Assembly: GCA_027061865.1 (NCBI GenBank) | Contig: JAMOVZ010000193.1 | Span: 1-6,701, forward strand | DNA length: 6,701 bases | Direction of reading: 5' to 3' | Source of the DNA: Desulfobacterales bacterium | GTDB lineage: Bacteria > Desulfobacterota > DSM-4660 > Desulfatiglandales > Desulfatiglandaceae | Part shown: piece after piece, positions 1 to 5,943 of the stretch | How positions within the stretch are numbered: position 1 is the first letter of the stretch | How the letters are laid out: each line of letters begins with the position of its first letter | Notes under the pieces: generated by a model | Seen by the model: only the letters and a program-made list of their open reading frames with translations | What the model was told of the DNA's origin: nothing | Database searches by the model: none | Translations under genes and position numbers: made by a program

Positions 1-42
1 ACCGCTGAGGAGTTGTTAGCCCAGACTGATCACATTAATTGA
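1..42 (+). CDS. C-terminal tail of an unidentified protein (5' end outside window)
   Basis: Frame 1 on the + strand is open from the window edge and reads TAEELLAQTDHIN before a TGA at 40-42. The other two + frames close within 19 bases. The tail would overlap the 3' end of the minus-strand deaminase gene by 8 bases (35-42). The same tail-to-tail style occurs at two other places in this window, which makes a real gene end plausible. Thirteen residues are too few to name a family or to rule out chance, so no function is given. Confidence 0.35.
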   Translation, partial: TAEELLAQTDHIN

Positions 43-1387
43 GGCCAGCCCTTTTCTTTAAAGGTTCTGCGGTCTCCCTTACCTTTGCCTTTATCTCCTC
101 CAGATCCAAGGCGACAAACTTTTTATCTCTTAAGACAATCTTGCCATTGATAATCACGTCCCGCACATCCCCGGCCGAGGCCGAATATACAATCAGAGAG
201 TAGGGATCATAGAGGGGTTGGAGGTGAGGGCTCCGGAGGTCGACCGTGATTATATCGGCCTTTTTGCCTATCTCTATGCTCCCAATCTCATCTTGAAGCC
301 CAAGCACTTCCGCCCCCCATCTGGTAGCCATCTTTAGCACGCTTTTGGCGTCCAGAACCTCTGGATCCCCGGAAATCACCTTGGCAAGCTTGGCAGCAGT
401 GTCCATCTCTTGGAAGAGGTCAAGATTATTGTTGGAAGCGCACCCATCAGTTCCCAGCCCGACCTTGATCTTCTGTTTTATCATATAAGGCACGTTGGCA
501 GCCCCTGAGGCAAGCTTCATGTTGCTCTCGGGCACGTGCACAACCTTGGTGCCCTTTTGAGCAATTATCTCAATTTCTTTTTCCTCCAGATGCACACCAT
601 GAGCAGCAATTAGCCTACTGTTCAATATGCCCAACTTTTCTAAGTAAAACACGGGCGCCTGGTTTTTTTTCTCCCGTATCTCTCTAACCTCTGCCTCAGT
701 CTCGGAGAGATGGATCTGCATGGGGAGGCCATATCTTTCGCTTATTTCCATGGCCTTTTTCAAGGTCTTGTCCGAGCAGGTTACAGGGCTGTGGCAGAAA
801 AGTCCTGGCCTTACCAGTTCTGAGGCCCCTGCCCACTTTTCCAAAAATGCCTCTCCCGTCTCCAAATTTTTTGAGGGGTCAGGGACCCCTGGGGCGGGGA
901 AATCTATGATGCCCTGAGCAGCTAGACCCCTTATTCCGACCTTGAGGGCCGCGGTCATCGTGTGATCCTGGTAAAAATAGCCGTCTATGAAGCAGGTGGT
1001 CCCCCCTGTTATCAGCTCTGCGAAGCCCAGCATACTCCCCCAAAATACCGTTTCAGGAGAAAGGGTTTCTGCCTCTGCAGGAAAAATCTTTTCAAATAGC
1101 CACTGCTTCAGAGGGAGATCATCGGCATAGCCCCGGAATAGGGTCATAGCGGCGTGGGTGTGGCAATTGATTAGCCCTGGAAGCACAAGACAATCGGATG
1201 CATCCAATATCTCGACTTTATTCGAAAGCCCCCACGCCTTATCTCCATCCCATGGTTGGATATCCAATATTTTCTTGCCCGAGATCATCACTGCCGCATC
1301 GTGGGCCGCCTCCATAGCCCTATTCATGGTAAGGAGAGTTCCCGCCCTTATTATCATATCAATGTTGCCAGCCTTTTCCCTTGACAT
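35..1387 (-). CDS. mtaD: 5-methylthioadenosine/S-adenosylhomocysteine deaminase (amidohydrolase superfamily)
   Basis: A 450-residue cytosolic metal-dependent hydrolase of the MtaD/TrzN/ATZ branch of the amidohydrolases, the usual length for the family. Known members deaminate methylthioadenosine, S-adenosylhomocysteine or adenosine to the inosyl form plus ammonia, clearing by-products of methylation and polyamine synthesis. Visible hallmarks are the strand-1 metal pair H76-x-H78 in CHTHAAMTLFRG, H199 in FCHSP, metal H226 and likely catalytic E229 in IHLSE, H263 in AAHGVHL, HVPESNMKLASG (284-295), and metal D314 in LGTDGCASNN. The C-terminal IGSIEIGKKADIITVDL segment (368-384) belongs to the small beta-sandwich domain. 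The ATG start has AAGGA (rc of 1393-1397) five bases upstream; Met11 is a less likely alternative. The gene stands alone, divergent from the DUF1015 gene. Exact substrate preference cannot be read from sequence, and other nucleoside or aminohydrolase activities remain possible. Confidence 0.9.
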   Translation of the reverse strand: MSREKAGNIDMIIRAGTLLTMNRAMEAAHDAAVMISGKKILDIQPWDGDKAWGLSNKVEILDASDCLVLPGLINCHTHAAMTLFRGYADDLPLKQWLFEKIFPAEAETLSPETVFWGSMLGFAELITGGTTCFIDGYFYQDHTMTAALKVGIRGLAAQGIIDFPAPGVPDPSKNLETGEAFLEKWAGASELVRPGLFCHSPVTCSDKTLKKAMEISERYGLPMQIHLSETEAEVREIREKKNQAPVFYLEKLGILNSRLIAAHGVHLEEKEIEIIAQKGTKVVHVPESNMKLASGAANVPYMIKQKIKVGLGTDGCASNNNLDLFQEMDTAAKLAKVISGDPEVLDAKSVLKMATRWGAEVLGLQDEIGSIEIGKKADIITVDLRSPHLQPLYDPYSLIVYSASAGDVRDVIINGKIVLRDKKFVALDLEEIKAKVRETAEPLKKRAGLN

Positions 1388-1410
1388 ATTTTTCCTTACT
1401 CAAAGATAAT
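1381..1410 (+). promoter_or_regulatory. Near-consensus sigma70 promoter for the DUF1015-trmN6 pair
   Basis: A perfect -35 hexamer TTGACA (1381-1386) and a 5/6 -10 hexamer GATAAT (1405-1410) lie 18 bases apart. Transcription would start near 1416-1418, about 15 bases before the ribosome binding site at 1432. The -35 box covers the first codons of the divergent mtaD gene, so polymerase bound here would sit on the mtaD start. This is called from sequence pattern only. Confidence 0.65.
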
Positions 1411-1431
1411 AGTTAATTTGTGATGTTTTTT

Positions 1432-1437
1432 AGGAGG
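1432..1437 (+). promoter_or_regulatory. Shine-Dalgarno AGGAGG for the DUF1015 gene
   Basis: A full AGGAGG lies 11 bases before the ATG at 1449, a rather long spacing. Another ATG at 1442, in a different frame, is only 4 bases away and opens a frame of 9 codons. An in-frame TAG at 1431-1433 rules out any longer DUF1015 start, so 1449 is the only reasonable one. Confidence 0.7.
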
Positions 1438-1448
1438 CAACATGCCAC

Positions 1449-2810
1449 ATGGCTATAGTAGCTCCCTTTAAGGGTATTACTTACAATCCCATATTTATGC
1501 AAGAGATTTCCAGGCTGGTCACCCCTCCCTATGACGTGATCAGCCCGCAAGAGCAAGACATGTATTATCAGGAGCACCCCCACAACGTAATCAGGCTCAT
1601 TCTTGGCAAAAAGAAGCTGGGTGATTCCGACTGGGACAACCGCTACACTCGGGCCGCTGAATATTTTGAGAGATGGCAGAGAGACGGAATCCTTGTAAGG
1701 GATGAAGAACCCGCCATCTACATTACCTCCCTTACCTATGATGCGGGTAACGGCTTGGGAGAGAAGACCAGATGGGGTTTGATCGCACTTGTCAAGATAG
1801 AGGAACAAGGGTCAAAGGTTATTCTCCCTCATGAACGCACCTTTTCAGCGCACAAAGAAGACCGCCTAAAGCTTATGAGGGCGTGTAACGCCAATTTCAG
1901 CCAGATCTTTGGCCTTTACGAGGACCACCAACGAAGAATCATAAAGGCCTTTAAGTCATATATTAAAGAGTCTCCGATCTGCTCGTTTGAATTCCGGGAC
2001 GGCACTAAACACAGGATGTGGGTAGTCCATGAGCCAGAGTTTTTTGAACTTGTTGCCAAAGTAATGGCTGAAAAGTCCATATTTATTGCCGATGGCCATC
2101 ATCGCTATGAAACGGCCAGGAACTACCGCAATTTCATGAGGACGCGCTATGGCAAGAAGCCGTGGAACCGCTCCTATGAGTTCGTAATGATGTATCTTAC
2201 CAACATGTCTGATCCCGGGCTCACAATCCTTCCCTCCCACAGGCTCATCAAGCGAGTGCCGGGGTTCAACCTCAATTCCTTCTTGGAAAAATCACGGTTT
2301 TGGTTTCAGATAGAAGAGGTTAAGCTGTCAGGAAATAGCCTTTCGGAAGAGGCTCAGAAAATCAGATCTGAACTTCAGCGCAACTCCCATAAGACCAGCG
2401 TCATCGCCTTCTACCCCCAAGGTGATCACCAGTGCTACTTAATGCACCTCAAAGAGGGCATGCGGGATCATATGGGTGAGGATCTCCATCCTTCTTTAAA
2501 AAAGCTTGATGTCTTGGTGCTGTCGCGCTTTTTGCTCCAAAAGGGCCTTGGATTCAGCCGCGAGGAACTGGACGACGACGAAAACTTCCACTATCAGAGC
2601 AGCCTTACCAAGGCCCTGGAGGCAGTGAAAGAAGGGGCCTATGAAATGGCCTTTTTCCTGAGTCCAACCAGTATTGAGCATGTAAAGGAGGTAGCCAGCA
2701 ACCTCCTGGTCATGCCCCGCAAATCCACCTTCTTTTATCCCAAAATATTGACCGGCTTGGTGTTTAACAAGATAGATCCCCATGAGCTCATCGAAGTCCC
2801 GCCGCATTGA
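1449..2810 (+). CDS. DUF1015 family protein of unknown function
   Basis: A 453-residue protein with no signal peptide or membrane segment, so probably cytosolic. It carries the signature stretches I associate with DUF1015: PFKGITYNP at the N-terminus (6-14), VTPPYDVIS (24-32), HPHNVIRLILG (43-53), the histidine-rich IADGHHRYETA (213-223), LPSHRLI (261-267) and a C-terminal MPRKSTFFYPKILTGLVFN (422-440). Length and motif order suggest an intact, full-length member. The invariant-looking D-G-H-H-R-Y-E-T run resembles an active or ligand-binding site, but the family's reaction is not known to me. I recall relatives sitting near serine biosynthesis genes in other bacteria, but nothing here tests that link. 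The gene follows a strong promoter and overlaps the downstream tRNA methyltransferase gene by 29 bases, so the two are almost certainly co-transcribed. Confidence 0.85.
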   Translation: MAIVAPFKGITYNPIFMQEISRLVTPPYDVISPQEQDMYYQEHPHNVIRLILGKKKLGDSDWDNRYTRAAEYFERWQRDGILVRDEEPAIYITSLTYDAGNGLGEKTRWGLIALVKIEEQGSKVILPHERTFSAHKEDRLKLMRACNANFSQIFGLYEDHQRRIIKAFKSYIKESPICSFEFRDGTKHRMWVVHEPEFFELVAKVMAEKSIFIADGHHRYETARNYRNFMRTRYGKKPWNRSYEFVMMYLTNMSDPGLTILPSHRLIKRVPGFNLNSFLEKSRFWFQIEEVKLSGNSLSEEAQKIRSELQRNSHKTSVIAFYPQGDHQCYLMHLKEGMRDHMGEDLHPSLKKLDVLVLSRFLLQKGLGFSREELDDDENFHYQSSLTKALEAVKEGAYEMAFFLSPTSIEHVKEVASNLLVMPRKSTFFYPKILTGLVFNKIDPHELIEVPPH

Positions 2811-3504
2811 ACTCAGGCCTGGAGAGGTCATCGATACCTTCCTTGAGGGGCGCCTCCGCCTGATCCAGTCTGTTCATGGCTATAGATTTTCCATTGACGC
2901 CATATTCTTGGCCGAGTTTGTGACCATAAAGCCCGGTGACTTGGTGGTGGATCTCGGCACCGGATGCGGCATAATGTTGTTGATGCTTCTTGCCCAAAAA
3001 CAGGTAGGCACATGTATCGGGCTTGAGATTCAGCAGGAATTGGCCAGCCAGGCAGCCAGGAACGCCAGTCTAAACGGCTTTAATAAACATATGCATGTAA
3101 TTGCGGGAGACCTCAGGAGATGTCCCATAAAAGAAGGAAAGGCCGATGTGGTTATCTGTAATCCTCCCTATAGAAAGGCGCAAAGCGGCAGGATAAACCC
3201 GGAATTAGAAAAGGCCATAGCACGGCACGAACTCATGGCCACCCTGGACGATATCCTTGCTACTTCTTCAAGGCTTCTCAAGCCTAAAGGCAGGCTGGCC
3301 ATTGTTTATCCATCCGAGAGGACAGTGGATCTCTTAACCAAGATGAGGCGATATCAATTGGAACCCAAAAGGGTTCAAATACAGTACCCAAGCCTTGGAG
3401 CCCCAGGAAAGCTCCTTCTGGTGGAATCCTCCCTTGGAGCAAGGCCAGGCATAAAGCTGCTTCCTCCCCTCATGGGGCAAGGAAACTACTCTATCCCCTC
3501 CTGA
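2782..3504 (+). CDS. trmN6: tRNA1(Val) adenine(37)-N6-methyltransferase-like protein (TrmN6/YfiC type)
   Basis: A 240-residue SAM-dependent class I methyltransferase. The N-terminal GRLRLIQSVHGYRFSIDAIFLAEF region (23-46) is typical of the YfiC/TrmN6 group. Motif I is VDLGTGCGI (56-64, SAM binding), the acidic end of strand 2 is E82 in GLEIQ, and the catalytic motif is NPPY (127-130), characteristic of N6-adenine or glutamine N-methylation. In Escherichia coli TrmN6 methylates A37 of tRNA-Val; the substrate here is inferred from that similarity, and a related RNA or protein target is possible. The ATG at 2782 is the only usable start: an in-frame TAG lies at 2773-2775 and no ATG, GTG or TTG follows before the conserved N-terminal region. 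The gene therefore begins inside the DUF1015 gene, without a clear Shine-Dalgarno, which suggests translational coupling. Its 3' end overlaps the convergent DciA-like gene by 14 bases. Confidence 0.82.
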   Translation: MSSSKSRRIELRPGEVIDTFLEGRLRLIQSVHGYRFSIDAIFLAEFVTIKPGDLVVDLGTGCGIMLLMLLAQKQVGTCIGLEIQQELASQAARNASLNGFNKHMHVIAGDLRRCPIKEGKADVVICNPPYRKAQSGRINPELEKAIARHELMATLDDILATSSRLLKPKGRLAIVYPSERTVDLLTKMRRYQLEPKRVQIQYPSLGAPGKLLLVESSLGARPGIKLLPPLMGQGNYSIPS

Positions 3505-3790
3505 GGCGGAATTCTATCTTCTTTATAACCGTTTCACCCAAGGTATGGTTCAACTTCCCCTTGATATCGTTTTCCAGGAACTTCAGCTCTTGCATCCAGA
3601 TGGGTTCTGAGACTTCTACGCAAAGGACACCCTTTTGGAATGAAACCGGGCAAGCGCATTGAGACAGGCCTTTCATGGCTTGGGCCCACGCCTCCCAAAT
3701 ACGGGCATCTTCTAAAGAGAAAGGAAGCCCTCCTCCTGACAACAGGGTGGCGATGATCTCTTTCAATGGGGTCAAGCTTTCTTCCTTCAT
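3491..3790 (-). CDS. DUF721/DciA-like protein (putative replicative helicase loader)
   Basis: A small protein of 99 residues from the ATG at 3790, or 112 from a TTG at 3829. I prefer 3790 because MKEESLTPLKEIIATLL looks like the usual start of this family, although neither start has a clear Shine-Dalgarno. The pattern fits DUF721/DciA: an N-terminal helix, then IWEAWAQAMKGLSQCACPVSFQKGVLCVEV with two tryptophans and the strand reading 'G-V-L-C-V-E-V', then PIWMQELKFL and a C-terminal VIKKIEFRLRRG. Bacterial DciA proteins interact with the replicative helicase DnaB and are thought to replace DnaC/DnaI loaders. This copy has the KH-like domain and little else, and many family members are similarly small. 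It is monocistronic here, convergent with trmN6 and divergent from hflK. Function is inferred from the family pattern. Confidence 0.72.
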   Translation of the reverse strand: MKEESLTPLKEIIATLLSGGGLPFSLEDARIWEAWAQAMKGLSQCACPVSFQKGVLCVEVSEPIWMQELKFLENDIKGKLNHTLGETVIKKIEFRLRRG

Positions 3791-3852
3791 GATGTTATGG
3801 AGCTTAGATTTTGAGCATAAAGGTGTCAAGCCCTGAGGTTGCTTTATATAAC

Positions 3853-3879
3853 TTGACTGGTTTACTTTATATCTATATT
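3853..3879 (+). promoter_or_regulatory. Candidate promoter for the hflK-hflC-ACT operon
   Basis: The AT-rich gap between the DciA-like gene and hflK contains TTGACT (3853-3858, 5/6) and TATATT (3874-3879, 5/6), only 15 bases apart, which is shorter than the usual 16-18. A second TATATC sits just upstream at 3868-3873. CTTTATAT occurs twice (3842-3849 and 3865-3872). This is the only non-coding stretch that could serve the operon, so a promoter is expected here, but the exact boxes are uncertain. Confidence 0.4.
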
Positions 3880-3892
3880 GTTAATCTTTAAC
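3880..3892. repeat. Short inverted repeat GTTAA-TCT-TTAAC before hflK
   Basis: A perfect 5-base inverted repeat with a 3-base centre lies directly after the candidate -10 box, about where transcription would begin and 17 bases before the hflK ATG. It could be a small operator. Its size and the local AT richness also make chance a fair explanation. Confidence 0.25.
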
Positions 3893-3908
3893 TTAAAAAG
3901 GAAAGCCA

Positions 3909-4967
3909 ATGGAGAGGCCTATGAATTGGGATTGGGACAAATTGAAGCAGAAGCAGAGCGGCCCGGGGCCAAAACCGCCCAACGTGGATGAAGTATTCCA
4001 GAAAATCAGATCTGCAGGGGGAAAGTTTCCCAGGGGCGGGGGGATTATCGTCGTCATTGTCGTGGCGCTCATCCTGGGCTACAGTTCCTTTTACACCGTG
4101 GGCGTAGATGAAGTGGGAGTGGTCCAAAGGTTTGGCAAGTTTGTGCGCATCACGCAGCCCGGCCTAAATTTCAAGCTCCCTGCAGGAATCGAAAAGGTCA
4201 CCAAGGTGAAAGTCAGATTCGTCTTCAAGGAGGAATTCGGCTTCAGGACCATAAGGGCTGGAGTAAGGACTCAGTATGCCCGGGCTTCGGCCTATCTCAA
4301 CGAGGCCCTCATGCTCACAGGGGACTTGAATGTGGCAGTTGTTCCGTGGATAGTCCAGTACCGGATCAAAGACCCTTACAAGTATCTCTTTAAGGTCAGG
4401 GATGTCCGGGGCACCTTGAGGGACCTATCTGAAGCCACCATGCGTTTGGTGGTTGGCGACAGGAGCATAAACGAGGTGATAAGCAAAAGGGAGGAGATCG
4501 CAGCCGAGGCGGAGCTTGCCCTTCAAAAGGAGCTGGACGAGGCAGAGACCGGTATAAAAGTAGTGAATATAGAACTCAAGAAGACCAATGTGCCTGAGCC
4601 GGTTCAGCCCTCCTTTAATGAGGTAAACCAGGCAATCCAGGAAAAGGAAAAGCTCATTTATCAGGCAAGGGAGCAGTACAACAAGGTGATCCCAGCTGCC
4701 AAAGGTAATGCGGAAAAGACCATCAAGGCCGCAGAGGGCTATGCACTGGAGCGTGTAAACATGGCTAAAGGGGATGCCGCCCGGTTCTTGGCCCTTTACA
4801 AAGAATACGTCAAGGCGAAGGATATTACCCGTAGGCGCATATACCTAGAGGCCATAGCAGAAATCTTTCCCAAGCTGGGAAAGAAATACATAATTGATGC
4901 CGACCAGAAAAATCTTCTCCCCTTGCTTCATATGGAACGGGATCAGGGCAAAGGAGGGGCCAGATGA
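3909..4967 (+). CDS. hflK: HflK, SPFH/band 7 subunit of the FtsH-modulating complex
   Basis: A 352-residue membrane-anchored stomatin/prohibitin-family protein. Order of parts: a Trp/Lys start MNWDWDKLKQKQ, a Pro/Gly-rich cytoplasmic stretch (about 17-45), one membrane span (about 45-61, IIVVIVVALILGY), the band 7 domain beginning FYTVGVDEVGVVQRFGKF (61-78) and containing TGDLNVAVVPWIVQYRIKDP (137-156), then a long charged Ala/Glu/Lys coiled coil (about 235-300). HflK and HflC form a large cage around the FtsH protease and limit its action on membrane proteins; ftsH is not in this window. It lacks the extended C-terminal tail of the longer Escherichia coli protein. Two starts are possible: ATG 3909 with AAGGA at 3898-3902 six bases upstream, and ATG 3921 (Met5) preceded by GGAG at 3911-3914. 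The latter gives the more typical MNWDWDK N-terminus. hflC follows with an ATGA overlap. Confidence 0.92.
   Translation: MERPMNWDWDKLKQKQSGPGPKPPNVDEVFQKIRSAGGKFPRGGGIIVVIVVALILGYSSFYTVGVDEVGVVQRFGKFVRITQPGLNFKLPAGIEKVTKVKVRFVFKEEFGFRTIRAGVRTQYARASAYLNEALMLTGDLNVAVVPWIVQYRIKDPYKYLFKVRDVRGTLRDLSEATMRLVVGDRSINEVISKREEIAAEAELALQKELDEAETGIKVVNIELKKTNVPEPVQPSFNEVNQAIQEKEKLIYQAREQYNKVIPAAKGNAEKTIKAAEGYALERVNMAKGDAARFLALYKEYVKAKDITRRRIYLEAIAEIFPKLGKKYIIDADQKNLLPLLHMERDQGKGGAR
4951..4957 (+). promoter_or_regulatory. Shine-Dalgarno AAGGAGG for hflC, inside the hflK 3' end
   Basis: A complete AAGGAGG six bases before the hflC ATG at 4964. Because the start overlaps the hflK stop, ribosomes may both terminate and initiate here, helping a balanced HflK:HflC output. 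Confidence 0.75.
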
Positions 4968-5914
4968 AATTCAAGGCAATAGGCATTCTGTTGGTAATAT
5001 TGGGCATAGCGCTGTTTTCGTCTGCCTACGTGGTGGACGAAACCCAGCAGGTGGTAATAACTCAGTTCGGTAAGCCTGTAGGGGAGCCTAAGACAGAACC
5101 AGGGCTTTATTTCAAGATACCTATAGTGCAAAAGGCCTCTTACTTCCCTAAAAATCTGCTTGAATGGGACGGTGACCCGGGTCAAATCCCCACCCTTGAC
5201 AAGACATACATCTGGGTTGACACCTTTGCACGGTGGAAGATCGTGGATCCCTTGAAATTCTTCCAGACTGTAAATAATGTGCTGGGTGCACAGGCAAGGC
5301 TCGACGACATCTTAGATGCGGCGGTGCGAAACCTCATCACCTCTCATCCCCTCATCGAGACCGTTCGAAACAGCAACCGTCCATTGGGAGGAGATGAATA
5401 TTATTCCTCACAGTCAAGAACGGAAAGGGACGAGATGATAACTAATGTGAGAATCGGCCGGGCAAAAATAATGGAAGAAATAAAGAAGCAGGCTGAACCA
5501 AAAGTGGAGGAGTTCGGTATTCAATTGGTGGATGTCAAACTTAAGCGTGTCAACTATGTGGAAGAGGTAAGAAAATCCGTATATGCAAGAATGATCGCCG
5601 AGAGGAAACAAATGGCCGAAAAGTTCCGTTCAGAAGGCTTGGGCGAAGCTAAGAAAATCGAAGGCGACAAGGAGAAGGAACTTAAGAGGATTACTTCTGA
5701 GGCATACATGAAGGCCCAAAAAATCAAGGGGAAAGGTGATGCTGAGGCCACGCGCATATTTGCTGAGGCATTTGGCAGGGATCCGGAGTTTTACAGCTTC
5801 CTGAAAAGCCTGGAGGTGTATAGAAAGAGTATGGACAAGGACACCAGTCTAGTGCTTTCCACTGACTCAGATTTCCTCAAGTATATGAAGGGCTATACAC
5901 TGGAGAAAGACTAG
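4964..5914 (+). CDS. hflC: HflC, SPFH/band 7 partner of HflK
   Basis: A 316-residue partner of HflK with an uncleaved N-terminal signal anchor (about residues 5-24, AIGILLVILGIALFSSAYVV) and then the band 7 domain from VDETQQVVITQFGKPVG (24-40), GLYFKIPIV (47-55) and VDTFARWKIVDP (85-96). VEEFGIQLVDVKLKRVNY (181-198) closes the band 7 domain, and an Ala/Lys/Glu-rich coiled coil (about 200-268) follows. The C-terminal FAEAFGRDPEFYSFLKSLEVY (266-286) and LVLSTDSDFLKYM (297-309) are typical of HflC and complete its usual ending. The family acts at the membrane with HflK and FtsH, with the bulk of the protein outside the cytoplasm. The first A of ATGA at 4964-4967 starts HflC while the TGA ends HflK, so expression is coupled. 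The ACT gene follows after 29 bases. Confidence 0.93.
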   Translation: MKFKAIGILLVILGIALFSSAYVVDETQQVVITQFGKPVGEPKTEPGLYFKIPIVQKASYFPKNLLEWDGDPGQIPTLDKTYIWVDTFARWKIVDPLKFFQTVNNVLGAQARLDDILDAAVRNLITSHPLIETVRNSNRPLGGDEYYSSQSRTERDEMITNVRIGRAKIMEEIKKQAEPKVEEFGIQLVDVKLKRVNYVEEVRKSVYARMIAERKQMAEKFRSEGLGEAKKIEGDKEKELKRITSEAYMKAQKIKGKGDAEATRIFAEAFGRDPEFYSFLKSLEVYRKSMDKDTSLVLSTDSDFLKYMKGYTLEKD

Positions 5915-5929
5915 GAGTGGAATAGGAAA

Positions 5930-5936
5930 AAGGAGG
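5930..5936 (+). promoter_or_regulatory. Shine-Dalgarno AAGGAGG for the tandem ACT gene
   Basis: A complete AAGGAGG seven bases before the ATG at 5944, in the 29-base gap after hflC. It fixes the start, and together with the short gap it places the ACT gene in the hflKC operon. Confidence 0.7.
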
Positions 5937-5943
5937 GTTACAG

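Noticed and set aside
50..64. CCTTT-N5-AAAGG hairpin near the mtaD 3' end
   Set aside because: The stem is only five pairs, AT-heavy, lies inside the mtaD coding region and has no following T-run suited to a terminator.
1413..1808. 131-codon open frame antisense to the start of the DUF1015 gene
   Set aside because: It lies opposite a clear DUF1015 coding frame, has no recognisable domain, and would run across the promoter and ribosome binding site of the real gene.
2496..2831. 111-codon open frame on the minus strand across the DUF1015/trmN6 junction
   Set aside because: It is antisense to two well-supported genes and its translation looks like shadow composition without family motifs.
4943..5185. 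80-codon minus-strand frame over the start of hflC
   Set aside because: It is antisense to the conserved HflC N-terminus; no motif, and no ribosome binding site was identified for it.
5554..5757. 67-codon hydrophobic-looking minus-strand frame inside hflC
   Set aside because: The Ser/Leu-rich look is what the reverse complement of a Lys/Glu/Ala coiled-coil region produces; not a membrane protein.
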